From positions 1,105,001-1,169,000 of the forward strand of contig NZ_PPPD01000001.1 in the NCBI RefSeq assembly GCF_002901445.1: a stretch of DNA of 64,000 bases. Reading direction: 5' to 3'. The stretch is from Deinococcus koreensis (lineage in GTDB: Bacteria > Deinococcota > Deinococci > Deinococcales > Deinococcaceae). Below, in pieces: positions 10,467 through 18,834 of this stretch (positions within the stretch are counted from its first letter, which is position 1; every line of letters starts with the position of its first letter). The notes under the pieces were generated by a model. The model was not told the DNA's origin. It saw only the letters and a program-made list of their open reading frames with translations, and did no database searches. A program made the position numbers and the translations under genes.

Positions 10467-11091
10467 CCAGGTGCTCGGCCTCATGCCTCAGCCAGGGCGT
10501 CCACAGCGGCGTGCGGCGCGAGGCGACCACCTCGAAGCCCAGGGTGCGGTAGAGCCCCAGCGCCGCGCGGTTCTCGGCGGTCGTGGAGAGCTGCACGCCG
10601 CCCACGCCCAGGCCCTGCAGCGCCGCCAGATGCGCCTCCAGCAGCCGCCTCCCCAGCCCCAGGCCACGCGCGGCGGGCAACAGGTTCAGGTGCAGGTGGG
10701 CCGGGAACGCCGCCCAGGAAGCGTGCGGCGAGGGAAAGCGTGCCACCCGCAGCAGGTAGCGCAGGCTGAGCAGCGTGCGCCGGGTGGGCCACGACGAACT
10801 CAGGCGCCGTGCCACCACGCGCCTCAGCGCCGCCTGATAGCGCTCATGTTCCGGCGCCCCCAGCACGTAGCCCAGCACCTCGCCCCCGGCCTCGGCGACA
10901 TAGCAGCCTGCCCCCGCCCCCTGGAAGTACGGCCCGGCCCACAGGGCGGCGAACAGCTCCGAGTCCGGGAAATAGCGCGCCGCGCTGTCGCCGAAAAACC
11001 CGGTCTGATACGCGATTCGCCCCACCACCTCCTCATCGGACGGCCGGGTGGGGCGGATGACGTTCGACTGAAGGCTCGCGGGGCGGCTCAC
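10420..11091 (-). CDS. GNAT family N-acetyltransferase
   Basis: A 223-residue acetyltransferase. The acetyl-CoA loop reads ARGLGLGRRLL, followed by the typical GVGGVQLSTTAENRAALGLYRTLGFEVV. The N-terminal part (about 20-110) is an extra region with an acidic loop and is not diagnostic. Start is GTG at 11091, four bases after the aldo/keto reductase stop, so translation probably continues from that gene by re-initiation; the AGGAGG lies too close to be ideal. The substrate is unknown. Confidence 0.82.
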   Translation of the reverse strand: MSRPASLQSNVIRPTRPSDEEVVGRIAYQTGFFGDSAARYFPDSELFAALWAGPYFQGAGAGCYVAEAGGEVLGYVLGAPEHERYQAALRRVVARRLSSSWPTRRTLLSLRYLLRVARFPSPHASWAAFPAHLHLNLLPAARGLGLGRRLLEAHLAALQGLGVGGVQLSTTAENRAALGLYRTLGFEVVASRRTPLWTPWLRHEAEHLAMARRLDGGPIPAQG

Positions 11092-11094
11092 CTC

Positions 11095-12066
11095 CTACCA
11101 GGCGTAGGCCTCGGGCGCCTGCCCACCGGGGCCGGGCCAGATCTCGTCGAGCGCCTTCAGGGTGTCGTCCGTGAGCTTGAGCTGCGCGGCGTTCAGGGCG
11201 CCGCGGAGCTGCTCGGCGGTGCGCGGGCCGATGATGGGCGCGGTCACGCCCGGCTGGTGCAGCAGCCAGGCCAGCGCGACGTCGGCGGGTGGGTGGCCCA
11301 GCTCGCGGCACAGCGCCTCGTAGCGCTCCAGCTGCGGGCGGTGCTTCTCGATGTCCTGCTGGATGCGCTCGCTGGCGCGGCGGCCCTCCTGGGCCTTTTG
11401 CAGCACGCCGCCCAGCAGACCGCCCCCCAGCGGGCTCCAGGGGATCATCCCGACCCCGAAGGCCCGGCAGGCGGGCAGCACCTCCAGCTCGATGGTGCGG
11501 GCGTTCAGGTTGTACAGGCTCTGCTCGGACACCAGCCCCATGAAGTGCCGCTGCGCCGCCAGCGTGTTCGCCTGCGCGATGTTCCAGCCGGCGAAGTTGG
11601 AACTGCCGACATACAGCACCGAGCCCTCCCGAACCAGCCGCTCCATGGCCTGCCAGATCTCCTCCCAGGGGGTGGCGCGGTCGATGTGGTGCATCTGGTA
11701 GAGGTCGATACGGTCGGTCTTGAGGCGGCGCAGGCTGTCCTCGCAGGCCTTGCGGATGTGATAGGCCGAGAGCCGCTGGTCGTTGGGGCCCTCGCCCATC
11801 TTGCCGTAGACCTTGGTCGCGAGCACGACCCTGTCACGCTTGCCCGGGTTGGCCTCCAGCCAGCGCCCGATGATGGCTTCGGTCACGCCCTCGCCGAGCT
11901 TCCAGCCGTAGACGTCGGCCGTGTCGAAGAAATTCACCCCCTGCTCCAGCGCGCTGTCCATGATGGCGTGGCTGTCGGGCTCGCTGGCTTCCGGCCCGAA
12001 GTTCATGGTGCCCAGGCACAGCGGGCTGACCTGAAGCCCCGTGCGGCCAAGTTGGCGGTAGTCCAT
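11095..12066 (-). CDS. Aldo/keto reductase
   Basis: A 323-residue NAD(P)H-dependent oxidoreductase of the TIM-barrel AKR family. It begins [20 protein letters not shown] and shows the catalytic set: [10 protein letters not shown] (Asp, Tyr), [12 protein letters not shown] (Lys) and DLYQMHHID (His). It reduces aldehydes or ketones; no specific substrate can be assigned. A TAGGGT -10 box (12074-12079) ends seven bases before the ATG, indicating a leaderless message. The GNAT gene follows four bases later. Confidence 0.9.
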   Translation of the reverse strand: MDYRQLGRTGLQVSPLCLGTMNFGPEASEPDSHAIMDSALEQGVNFFDTADVYGWKLGEGVTEAIIGRWLEANPGKRDRVVLATKVYGKMGEGPNDQRLSAYHIRKACEDSLRRLKTDRIDLYQMHHIDRATPWEEIWQAMERLVREGSVLYVGSSNFAGWNIAQANTLAAQRHFMGLVSEQSLYNLNARTIELEVLPACRAFGVGMIPWSPLGGGLLGGVLQKAQEGRRASERIQQDIEKHRPQLERYEALCRELGHPPADVALAWLLHQPGVTAPIIGPRTAEQLRGALNAAQLKLTDDTLKALDEIWPGPGGQAPEAYAW

Positions 12067-12278
12067 AGGGGTGACCCTACACCCGCCGCCCACCGCCTGA
12101 CTCTTGCCGGAACCTTCAGCAACGGGTCGGCTCCGCCACTTCGGCCTCCAGGCGCGGCTGAGAGCAGCGCCAGACGGGCCCTGCCGGCCCACGTTGACGG
12201 CTCCTTCATGGAGCGGCCATACCTTCACCCGCCCTGAGGTTCAGCTCCTCGTGAGGGCCGGCCTGACATGCTCCGGCC

Positions 12279-12659
<381 letters not shown>

Positions 12660-12747
12660 CTGCCAGCCAGAGGACTATAGACGGTGGGGCTGGTGGGGTC
12701 AAGTGCGGGCCAGGGAACTCCGGCCGCGGGGGCACCGTATCCGGGGC

Positions 12748-13536
12748 ATGGAATTCACCTGGCGGGCGACGATCGAGCGCGAACTGAGCGCGGGCAACGT
12801 CAAACTGGACGTACTGGAATACAGCGCCACTCCGATGGAGTCGGCCCTGAGCGGCTTTCACCAGACGCTCAACCGCCCCGAGCGCTGGCGGCAGCTCGCC
12901 GTGCATGTCGCAGGCGGCATCGCCACCCTGGAATCCGGCGCCCTGCAGTACCTGCGCGGCGAACTGGAGATGCAGGCGGTCTCGGCCTCGGGTTCCGGCG
13001 GCGGCCTGGGCGGCTTCCTGCGCGGGGCGGTCACGGCGGCGGCCACCGGCGAGGGCATGTACAAGACCGGCTTCAAGGGCTCGGGCACGCTGTACACCGA
13101 ACCCACCCGCCTGCACCTGCTGCTGGGCGAGCTGCGCGGTGAATCGCTAATCGTCGACGACGGCGCCTTCGTGGCCTGCGTGGGCGACATCACCGTGGGC
13201 CGCCACGTCAACCAGGGCTTCGCGCAGATGGTCGGCTCCGGCGAGGGCCGCGTGCAGCCCAAGCTGACCGGCACCGGCCTGTTCGCCCTGCAGAGCCCCG
13301 TGCCGCCCGAGGAATTCCAGATTCTGGAGATGCAGAATGAGACCCTGAAGGTGGACGGCAATCTGGTGATCGCCTACACCGACGGCCTGCAGTTCACGGT
13401 GGAGCGCTCCGCGCGCGGACTGCTGGGCAGCGGCAAGACCGGCGAGGGCTTCGTGCAGGCCTTCCGGGGCACGGGCCGGGTCTGGCTGGCACCCACGCTG
13501 CCGCTGCACGCCGGGCCGGTGCGGGTCTCGGGCTGA
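12748..13536 (+). CDS. AIM24/TIGR00266 family protein
   Basis: A 262-residue protein made of repeated glycine-rich beta segments ([49 protein letters not shown]), the hallmark of the AIM24 family. There is no signal peptide. The molecular function of bacterial members is not established; the yeast mitochondrial namesake affects inner-membrane organisation. The ATG at 12748 is chosen because the 15 upstream codons are basic and out of character with the family start MEFTW. Confidence 0.85.
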   Translation: MEFTWRATIERELSAGNVKLDVLEYSATPMESALSGFHQTLNRPERWRQLAVHVAGGIATLESGALQYLRGELEMQAVSASGSGGGLGGFLRGAVTAAATGEGMYKTGFKGSGTLYTEPTRLHLLLGELRGESLIVDDGAFVACVGDITVGRHVNQGFAQMVGSGEGRVQPKLTGTGLFALQSPVPPEEFQILEMQNETLKVDGNLVIAYTDGLQFTVERSARGLLGSGKTGEGFVQAFRGTGRVWLAPTLPLHAGPVRVSG

Positions 13537-13573
13537 GCCCCGCCTGCCCTCGGCCATCCGGCGCGAGCGAAGC

Positions 13574-13606
13574 GAGGGGCCGACACTCACCCTGGAGAGG
13601 CCCCTC
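13574..13606. other. Perfect 8-bp inverted repeat downstream of AIM24 gene
   Basis: GAGGGGCC (13574-13581) and GGCCCCTC (13599-13606) flank a 17-base loop, 38 bases after the AIM24 stop. It could be a weak terminator or transcript-stabilising hairpin. It lacks a T-run. Confidence 0.4.
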
Positions 13607-13676
13607 TGCCGCGCAGGGAGAGCAGATCAGATGTGCTGCCCTGCCGCGCCCTGACCCATGACAACATGCCGCTCAG

Positions 13677-14585
13677 ATGTTCCAGGCCCTCAGCAGCGTG
13701 TTGTTGCCCGTCATTCTCGTCGCGGGGCTGGGGGCGCTTCTCTCCTCGCGCTTTCCGGTCGACCAGGGCACGGTCTCGCGCCTGACCCTGTACCTGCTCT
13801 CGCCCGCGCTGGTGCTGGATGTGATCCTGCGAACCCCCGTGAAGGTGGGCGAGGCGCTGCACCTGGGCGGCGCGTACCTGCTGACCCTGGGGCTGTGCCT
13901 GGCGCTGGGCTGGGCCTGCGGCTGGGGCCAGCCAAACCTGACCCGGCGCTCCTACAGCGCGTCCGTGGGCATCTGGAACTCGGGCAACATGGGCCTGCCT
14001 ATCGCCCTGTTCGCCTTCGGGCAGTCGGGCTTCGAGCGGGCCACGGTGCTGTTCCTGGCGTCGTTCGTGGGCATGTATCTGGTCGGCCCGGCGCTGTACA
14101 GCCTGGGGCGCGGCGGGGCGCACTGGCTGGACTCGCTCAGGGACGTGCTGCGCCTGCCCGCTCTCTGGGCGACCGGGCTGGGGCTGGCCCTGAGGCTGCT
14201 GCATGTGCCGCTGCCCGAGGGCCTGACGCGTGGGGTGAGCCTGCTCGCCCAGGCGACCCTGCCCATGATCCTGCTCACGCTGGGGCTGCACCTGGGCGCG
14301 GCCGGCTGGCCCCGGCTGACCCCCCGGGTGTGGCTCGCCAGCGCGGCGCGGCTGGTCGGCGGCCCGCTGATCGCGCTGGGCGTGGGGCGCGCGCTGGGGC
14401 TGGACGGCGCGAACCTGGCGGTGCTGATCCTCTCGGCCGCCATGCCGACCGCCGTGAACGCCCTGCTGATCGCCCGCGAATACGACGCCGACGTGGGCAC
14501 CGTGGCCGACGTGATCACCCTGAGCACCGTGCTCTCGGTGGTGACCATCGCGGCGGTGGTCACGCTGCTGCCGCGACTGGGCTGA
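13677..14585 (+). CDS. AEC (auxin efflux carrier) family transporter
   Basis: A 302-residue membrane protein with about ten helices in two five-helix repeats. The glycine/asparagine motif SVGIWNSGNMGLPIALFAFG and the later SAAMPTAVNALLIAREYDAD are typical of AEC permeases such as malate or auxin carriers. It probably exports or imports an organic acid; the substrate is unknown. The stop codon lies inside the first of three 17-bp repeats that lead into the methyltransferase promoter. Confidence 0.88.
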   Translation: MFQALSSVLLPVILVAGLGALLSSRFPVDQGTVSRLTLYLLSPALVLDVILRTPVKVGEALHLGGAYLLTLGLCLALGWACGWGQPNLTRRSYSASVGIWNSGNMGLPIALFAFGQSGFERATVLFLASFVGMYLVGPALYSLGRGGAHWLDSLRDVLRLPALWATGLGLALRLLHVPLPEGLTRGVSLLAQATLPMILLTLGLHLGAAGWPRLTPRVWLASAARLVGGPLIALGVGRALGLDGANLAVLILSAAMPTAVNALLIAREYDADVGTVADVITLSTVLSVVTIAAVVTLLPRLG

Positions 14586-14631
14586 ACTGGATGTGGGGCT
14601 GAACTGGATGTGGGGCTAGCCAGATGTGGGG
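14581..14631 (+). repeat. Three tandem 17-bp repeats abutting the methyltransferase -10 box
   Basis: GCTGAACTGGATGTGGG occurs twice exactly (14581-14597, 14598-14614), followed by a degenerate third copy GCTAGCCAGATGTGGGG (14615-14631). The third copy touches the TAGCCT -10 box at 14632. The first copy contains the stop codon of the AEC gene. The position where -35 contacts and an operator would lie suggests a binding site. Confidence 0.8.
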
Positions 14632-14637
14632 TAGCCT
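14632..14637 (+). promoter_or_regulatory. -10 box TAGCCT for leaderless methyltransferase mRNA
   Basis: TAGCCT ends seven bases before the ATG at 14645, with no ribosome site needed. It fixes the start at MPAPTHLSLF rather than an in-frame ATG seven codons earlier, which would lie inside the repeat and upstream of the -10 box. Confidence 0.6.
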
Positions 14638-14644
14638 GGAGCCG

Positions 14645-15784
14645 ATGCCGGCCCCCACGCACCTCTCCCTCTTTTCCGGCGCGGGGGGGCTCGACCTGGG
14701 GCTGGAGGCGGCGGGCTTCGAGACGCGGGCGGTGGTGGAGATCGACCGGGCGGCCCGGGCGACCCTGGAGCACAACACGCGGCGGCTGGGACGCTTCCCC
14801 TTCATGGCCGCCGACATCACCGCCCTGAGCGTGGACGACCTGCTGGCCGCCACCGGCCTCAGGCGCGGCGAGGTCACGCTGCTCAGCGGCGGGCCGCCCT
14901 GCCAGCCCTTTTCCACGGCCGGGCGCCGGGAGGCCCTGAACGACCCGCGCGGCAGCCTCTTCCGCGACTTCCTGAGGATGGTCGAAGGGACTGCGCCGCG
15001 CTTTTTCATCATGGAGAACGTGCGCGGCCTGCTCTCGGCCACCCTGCGACACCGCCCCATCTCGGCGCGGAACGGCTCGCCCCCCAGCCCGGAGGAGGAA
15101 CGCGGCTCGGCCTTCGCGGTGATCCTCGCGGAGTTCGGGCGCATCGGCTACAGCGTGACCGCCGGCCTGCTGAACGCCGCCGACTACGGCTGCCCGCAGG
15201 TGCGCGAGCGCGTGGTGCTCCTGGGCAGCCGCGACCACGAACGGGTGGCACTGCCGCCCCCGACGCATTCCAGAACCGGTGAACAGGGTCTCCCCCGCTG
15301 GCGCACGCTCAGGGATGGGCTGGCCGGCCTGCACGATCCGCAGCCGCAGTTCCAGCCGTACAGCGAGGCCAGGGCGCAGTACCTCCGCCTGGTGCCCGAG
15401 GGCGGTAACTGGCGCTCGCTGCCCCCCGAGCTGAAAGAAGACGCGATGGGCGGCGCGTACCGGTCGGGCGGCGGCAAGGTCGGCTTCTACCGCCGGCTGG
15501 CCTGGGACAAGCCCGCGCCCACCGTCACCACCAGTCCGTCCCAGAAGGCCACGGACATGTGCCACCCAAGCGAAGACCGCCCGATTTCCGTGCGCGAGGC
15601 CGCGCGACTGCAGGGCTTCCCCGACGACTGGACGTTCTGCGGCTCGGTGAGTGACCAGTACCGGCAGATCGGCAACGCGGTGCCCACGCAGCTCGGGGAA
15701 GCCATCGGCCGGAGCCTGACGTACACGCTGCGCGGGGACACCGAGCCCGCACCCGAAGGAATGCTGCAGAGGGTTCCGGCCTGA
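14645..15784 (+). CDS. DNA (cytosine-5-)-methyltransferase
   Basis: A 379-residue C5 methyltransferase that transfers methyl from S-adenosylmethionine to cytosine in a DNA target. Motif I (LFSGAGGLDLGLEAAGF), motif IV with catalytic C86 (GGPPCQPFS), motif VI (MENVRG), motif VIII (QVRERVVLLG) and motif X (QIGNAVP) are all intact. The target-recognition region lies about 240-320. No endonuclease or Vsr gene adjoins it, so it may be an orphan regulator of host DNA or a restriction-system remnant. The three 17-bp repeats before its promoter suggest autoregulation. Confidence 0.93.
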   Translation: MPAPTHLSLFSGAGGLDLGLEAAGFETRAVVEIDRAARATLEHNTRRLGRFPFMAADITALSVDDLLAATGLRRGEVTLLSGGPPCQPFSTAGRREALNDPRGSLFRDFLRMVEGTAPRFFIMENVRGLLSATLRHRPISARNGSPPSPEEERGSAFAVILAEFGRIGYSVTAGLLNAADYGCPQVRERVVLLGSRDHERVALPPPTHSRTGEQGLPRWRTLRDGLAGLHDPQPQFQPYSEARAQYLRLVPEGGNWRSLPPELKEDAMGGAYRSGGGKVGFYRRLAWDKPAPTVTTSPSQKATDMCHPSEDRPISVREAARLQGFPDDWTFCGSVSDQYRQIGNAVPTQLGEAIGRSLTYTLRGDTEPAPEGMLQRVPA

Positions 15785-15802
15785 GGGCGCGGCCATCCGG
15801 AT

Positions 15803-15842
15803 GCATAAGTTGACCTGGGCTGAATAGGACGCTATCTTATGC
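15803..15842 (+). promoter_or_regulatory. Strong sigma-70-type promoter, unit 1, flanked by GCATAAG inverted repeat
   Basis: TTGACC (15810-15815) and TATCTT (15833-15838) are separated by exactly 17 bases. GCATAAG (15803-15809) immediately before the -35 and CTTATGC (15836-15842) overlapping the -10 form a perfect 7-bp inverted repeat. A further CTTATGC is at 15917-15923. The predicted transcript runs into a terminator after a few bases. Confidence 0.6.
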
Positions 15843-15849
15843 GACATCA

Positions 15850-15872
15850 CCGCCCGTCGAGGCGGCTTTTTT
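15850..15872 (+). terminator. Terminator hairpin directly after promoter unit 1
   Basis: CCGCC (15850-15854) pairs with GGCGG (15861-15865) around a six-base loop and is followed by CTTTTTT. It begins only 12 bases after the -10 box, so a transcript would be about 28 bases. It may also serve the methyltransferase, which ends 65 bases earlier. Confidence 0.7.
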
Positions 15873-15991
15873 ATGGCCCGTCCAGTGCCGGGGCGGCTCC
15901 GCACCCCCGCCGACGGCTTATGCAGGGCATACCGGGACACGACGCGCCTGAGCCCGTCCAGGGCGACGTTTTTCAGACGGTCAGTATTGAT

Positions 15992-16020
15992 TTGACGCCC
16001 GCCGCATAGCGCGCTATAGT
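15992..16020 (+). promoter_or_regulatory. Strong sigma-70-type promoter, unit 2
   Basis: TTGACG (15992-15997) and TATAGT (16015-16020) are separated by exactly 17 bases. Like unit 1 it drives directly into an ATCACCGCC hairpin with a T-run. No start codon or ORF follows. Confidence 0.6.
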
Positions 16021-16030
16021 TTTTCCATCA

Positions 16031-16053
16031 CCGCCGCAGAGGGCGGCTTTTTT
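16031..16053 (+). terminator. Terminator hairpin directly after promoter unit 2
   Basis: CCGCC (16031-16035) and GGCGG (16042-16046) enclose a six-base loop, followed by CTTTTTT. The sequence ATCACCGCC, a six-base loop, then GGCGGCTTTTTTAT is shared with unit 1. It lies 16 bases beyond the stop of the convergent HerA-like gene. Confidence 0.7.
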
Positions 16054-16068
16054 ATTTCCTGTTTAGTT

Positions 16069-18486
16069 TCAGCCCTCCGCGCCCTCCCAGGCGGGGCTGA
16101 GCATGCCGTTCGCCGCCCGCCGGTACGGCAGCCACGCCAGCGCCACCAGCGGCACGCTGACATCGGTGCTCTTGGCCCGCACGTCCAGGGGCTGGATCTC
16201 GCTGCTGCCGGCATTCAGGGTCAGGGCGTCGACCTCGGTCTGCACCTGGGCTTCCAGCTCCTGCAGCTGCCGGGACAGGGCGGCGATGTCGGCCTGGGCG
16301 ATCTGCACGTCCTGACCCTCGCGCATGGAGCGGCCCACGCCGGACACCCCGGCCCGCAGCGCGGTGGTCTTGCGTCCGCCGCCGAACAGGGCGCCCAGCA
16401 CGCCCGCACCGACGCTCATGGCGGTCTGGAGCTGGGCCTGCTGCGCCTGCGACTGCTGCTGGCTCATCTTCAGCTGGGCACGCCCCAGCTTGTCCTGCAG
16501 GGCCGCGACCTTCGGCGCGTACTTGGCGCGCAGCTTCTGCACCGCCACGTCGCGCGCTTCGCGGCCCGCAAACGAGGCGCGCGTGCGGAAGTCGCCCTCG
16601 GACTCGCCGGGGGTGCTCAGCACGCCGCTGGCCGGATCCTGCCAGAGCGTCAGCGGCTTGCTGGCGACCACGAATTTCGCTGCCTCCTTGCCCCATTTCG
16701 CGTGGTTCTTGGGACTCAGCAGCGCGGCGGGCACCTCGGCGTAGCTTGCGCCCGCCACCCCCTCGCTGACCAGCGCGGCCGGATCGACCCGCAGCTCGGC
16801 GGCTTCCTCCCAGTTCACGGGAATCGGGCCGTCCGCGACCTCGGCGGCCAGCGGCAGGGTGCCCGCCACGTCCACCTTGTACTTCAGCGAGCTGTAGCGC
16901 ACCTGCACCACGCTCAGCAGCTGCGGGTGGTACTGGACGTCCGTGGCCGACGTGGGCACGTAGACCTCGGTGATGCCGGGGGGGATGACCGGCTTCGCCG
17001 GGGCGGATGGTTGATGGTTGATGGTTGATGGAGCCGGGGTTTTTCCATCAACCATCGACTTTCCACCATCAACATCCTTCCTCCCCCCCATCAGCCGCTT
17101 GATCTGACTCCCGGTGATCGGCCCGGCCAGGTAACTCATCGTCCAGCGCGTGGTGAACAGCACCGGGCGGGATTCGTGGACGTTGTGCATGAGAAAGACG
17201 CGCTTGCCCAGGCCCGAGAGCAGGGCGTCGAGTTCGGTGCGGGTCATGGGATTCTGGCCGGAGGTGGCGCCCTCCAGCGCTTCGAGGACGCGGGCCTTGT
17301 CGTTCTCGGTCTGCAGGCGGCCGATCATCCAGGTGCCGGTATTGCTCAGGCCCTTGTAGTCCAGATCGACCGGGTTCTGGGTCGCCAGGGTCACCCCCAG
17401 GCCAAACGCCCGGGCCTGCTTGAGCAGCGTGAGCATCGGCGGTTTGGTGGGCGGGTTGCCGTTCGGGGGAAAGAATCCGGCGATCTCGTCCATGTAGAGC
17501 ATGGCCCGCAGCGAACTCGTGCCCGGCTGGGTGCGCATCCAGGCCAGGGTGGCGTTGAGCAGCAGCGACACGAAGAACATCCGTTCGGCGTCGTTCAGGT
17601 GCGCGATGCTCATGATCGACACGCGCGGCTTGCCCTCCGGCGTGAACAGGAAACGGCCCACGTCCAGCGGCTCGCCCTGCGTCCAGATCTGGAAGCCCGG
17701 CGAGGCCAGCAGGTTGTTCAGGCTCATGGCGAGTTCGAAGCGCTCCTTGGGTGGATAAAACGAGTCCACCGGCATCACGCCGATCTGCGCGAAGGGCGGG
17801 CTCTGGATGCCGGCGATCATGCCCCCCATGTCCAGCGATTTCCCTTCGGCCCAGGCGCTGCTCAGCAGGTTCGAGAGCAGCACGTGCTCGCGCGAGCGCA
17901 TGGGGTCGGCGTCGATGCCCAGCAGCCCCAGCAGGCCGGTCACGGTGCCCTGCACGCGCTCGCGCAGGGCGTCGGCGTCGTCCATGACCTCGGGTGGTGG
18001 GGCGTCGAAGCCCTTCAGGACGCTGACGGGCAGGCCCGCGCTGCCGCCGGGGGTATAGACCGCGAAGTCGGCCTTCTCCTTCAGGGTGCGGATACGCTCG
18101 CCGCCCTGGCCCCACTCCGCTAGGCCTTTTTGCCACGCCGCCGCCTTCTGCGCCGCCAGCTCGTCGGGCGTGACCTGCGCGCGGGTCGCCTCGGCCTCGT
18201 CCACCCAGGGACGGAAGTCGGCGGGCGCCAGATCGGGGAAGGTGAGCAGCAGGTTCGCCAGGTCGCCCTTGGGATCGACCGCCAGCACCGGCACGCCGTC
18301 CATCAGCGCTTCCTCGATGAGCCCCAGCCCCAGGCCGGTCTTGCCGCTGCCGGTCATGCCGATGATCACCGCGTGGGTGGTCAGGTCGGTCGAGTCGTAC
18401 AGCAGCAGCTCGTCCGTGGCCTCTTTCGTGCCCGCGTCGACGACTTTCCCGAGGTAGAACGCGCCCAGCTTCTCGTAATCCGACAT
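16069..18486 (-). CDS. HerA-like ATP-binding protein (DUF87/DUF853 type)
   Basis: An 805-residue cytoplasmic ATPase of the HerA/FtsK clade. Walker A is GMTGSGKT (43-50), with VLAVDPKGDLANLL shortly after, and Walker B is AMLYMDEIAGFFP; an arginine-finger-like segment follows. The C-terminal third has a glutamine-rich coiled coil (KMSQQQSQAQQAQLQ), a glycine-rich hydrophobic stretch and a second helical segment. HerA relatives pump or translocate DNA, some with NurA in end resection; no nurA lies nearby. The linker between domains carries an in-frame repeat insertion (17006-17078). A TATGCT box sits five bases before the ATG. Confidence 0.85.
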   Translation of the reverse strand: MSDYEKLGAFYLGKVVDAGTKEATDELLLYDSTDLTTHAVIIGMTGSGKTGLGLGLIEEALMDGVPVLAVDPKGDLANLLLTFPDLAPADFRPWVDEAEATRAQVTPDELAAQKAAAWQKGLAEWGQGGERIRTLKEKADFAVYTPGGSAGLPVSVLKGFDAPPPEVMDDADALRERVQGTVTGLLGLLGIDADPMRSREHVLLSNLLSSAWAEGKSLDMGGMIAGIQSPPFAQIGVMPVDSFYPPKERFELAMSLNNLLASPGFQIWTQGEPLDVGRFLFTPEGKPRVSIMSIAHLNDAERMFFVSLLLNATLAWMRTQPGTSSLRAMLYMDEIAGFFPPNGNPPTKPPMLTLLKQARAFGLGVTLATQNPVDLDYKGLSNTGTWMIGRLQTENDKARVLEALEGATSGQNPMTRTELDALLSGLGKRVFLMHNVHESRPVLFTTRWTMSYLAGPITGSQIKRLMGGRKDVDGGKSMVDGKTPAPSTINHQPSAPAKPVIPPGITEVYVPTSATDVQYHPQLLSVVQVRYSSLKYKVDVAGTLPLAAEVADGPIPVNWEEAAELRVDPAALVSEGVAGASYAEVPAALLSPKNHAKWGKEAAKFVVASKPLTLWQDPASGVLSTPGESEGDFRTRASFAGREARDVAVQKLRAKYAPKVAALQDKLGRAQLKMSQQQSQAQQAQLQTAMSVGAGVLGALFGGGRKTTALRAGVSGVGRSMREGQDVQIAQADIAALSRQLQELEAQVQTEVDALTLNAGSSEIQPLDVRAKSTDVSVPLVALAWLPYRRAANGMLSPAWEGAEG
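17006..17078. repeat. Short-period repeat with 12-bp inverted arms inside the HerA-like gene
   Basis: GATGGTT is repeated three times, and GATGGTTGATGG (17020-17031) is mirrored by CCATCAACCATC (17045-17056). In the protein this encodes a low-complexity linker (KSMVDGKTPAPSTINHQPS) between the ATPase core and the C-terminal part. It looks like a non-coding repeat that landed in frame. Confidence 0.7.
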
Positions 18487-18560
18487 GACCCAGCATAAAG
18501 CTTTGGTAAAGAACCGTGATCTCAGGCGCCTATCCGCTTCCCCCACCGGCCCCCCCCCGC

Positions 18561-18578
18561 CTGACAGAACCCTGTCAG
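18561..18578. promoter_or_regulatory. Candidate operator: CTGACAG/CTGTCAG palindrome
   Basis: Two perfect 7-bp arms around four bases form a compact dyad in the divergent promoter region of the HerA-like and VOC genes, about 75 bases upstream of the HerA-like start. The size suits a dimeric helix-turn-helix regulator. No regulator gene is adjacent. Confidence 0.4.
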
Positions 18579-18761
18579 ACCCCCTGTACACACTGAGGGC
18601 AATGCCCCAGCTAACAATGGTTCGGCCATGCTTTCGGAGTCTCCGGCAGGCAAAGGTCGAGTGGCGCGTCAAGTACGGCAGCCGGTGCAACGGCGGACGC
18701 ACGGGCAGGCAGCGGATCAGGATTCCCAAACCGCATCGGCGCGGGGCGTAGGGGAGTGGGG

Positions 18762-18803
18762 CTGTGAGCTGTGAGCTCTGGGCTATGAGCAAGCAGGTTC
18801 AGA
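18762..18803. repeat. GAGCTGTGAGCTC-type short repeat
   Basis: Imperfect reiterations of GTGAGC/ATGAGC interspersed with CTCTGGGC, with local dyad symmetry. This matches the style of small non-coding repeats found between Deinococcus genes. It lies just before the VOC gene promoter. Confidence 0.5.
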
Positions 18804-18834
18804 GCCCAGAGCCCCCGACCAGATAGCCTGCCCC

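Larger units (their letters stand above)
18487..18834. other. Divergent intergenic region with a palindrome and a short repeat
   Basis: This 348-base gap separates the HerA-like gene (leftward) from a VOC gene (rightward). It contains the palindrome CTGACAG-aacc-CTGTCAG (18561-18578), a small ORF of 49 codons from 18602 that I cannot support, and a GAGCTGTGAGCTCTGGGC-type short repeat at about 18762-18803. The VOC gene -10 box TAGCCT is at 18824-18829. Confidence 0.5.

Noticed and set aside
15803..15930. Possible radiation/desiccation response motif (GCATAAG, CTTATGC, TATGCAGGGCATA)
   Set aside because: The arms resemble the RDRM half-site in part, but the spacing does not fit the 17-bp DdrO palindrome and no damage-response gene follows.
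13952..15940. 662-codon minus-strand frame
   Set aside because: It is antisense to the AEC transporter and the methyltransferase, both with intact family motifs; its own translation is low-complexity and matches nothing.
18602..18751. 49-codon ORF MPQLTMVRPC
   Set aside because: No ribosome site and no well-spaced -10 box; strongly basic composition typical of chance frames.
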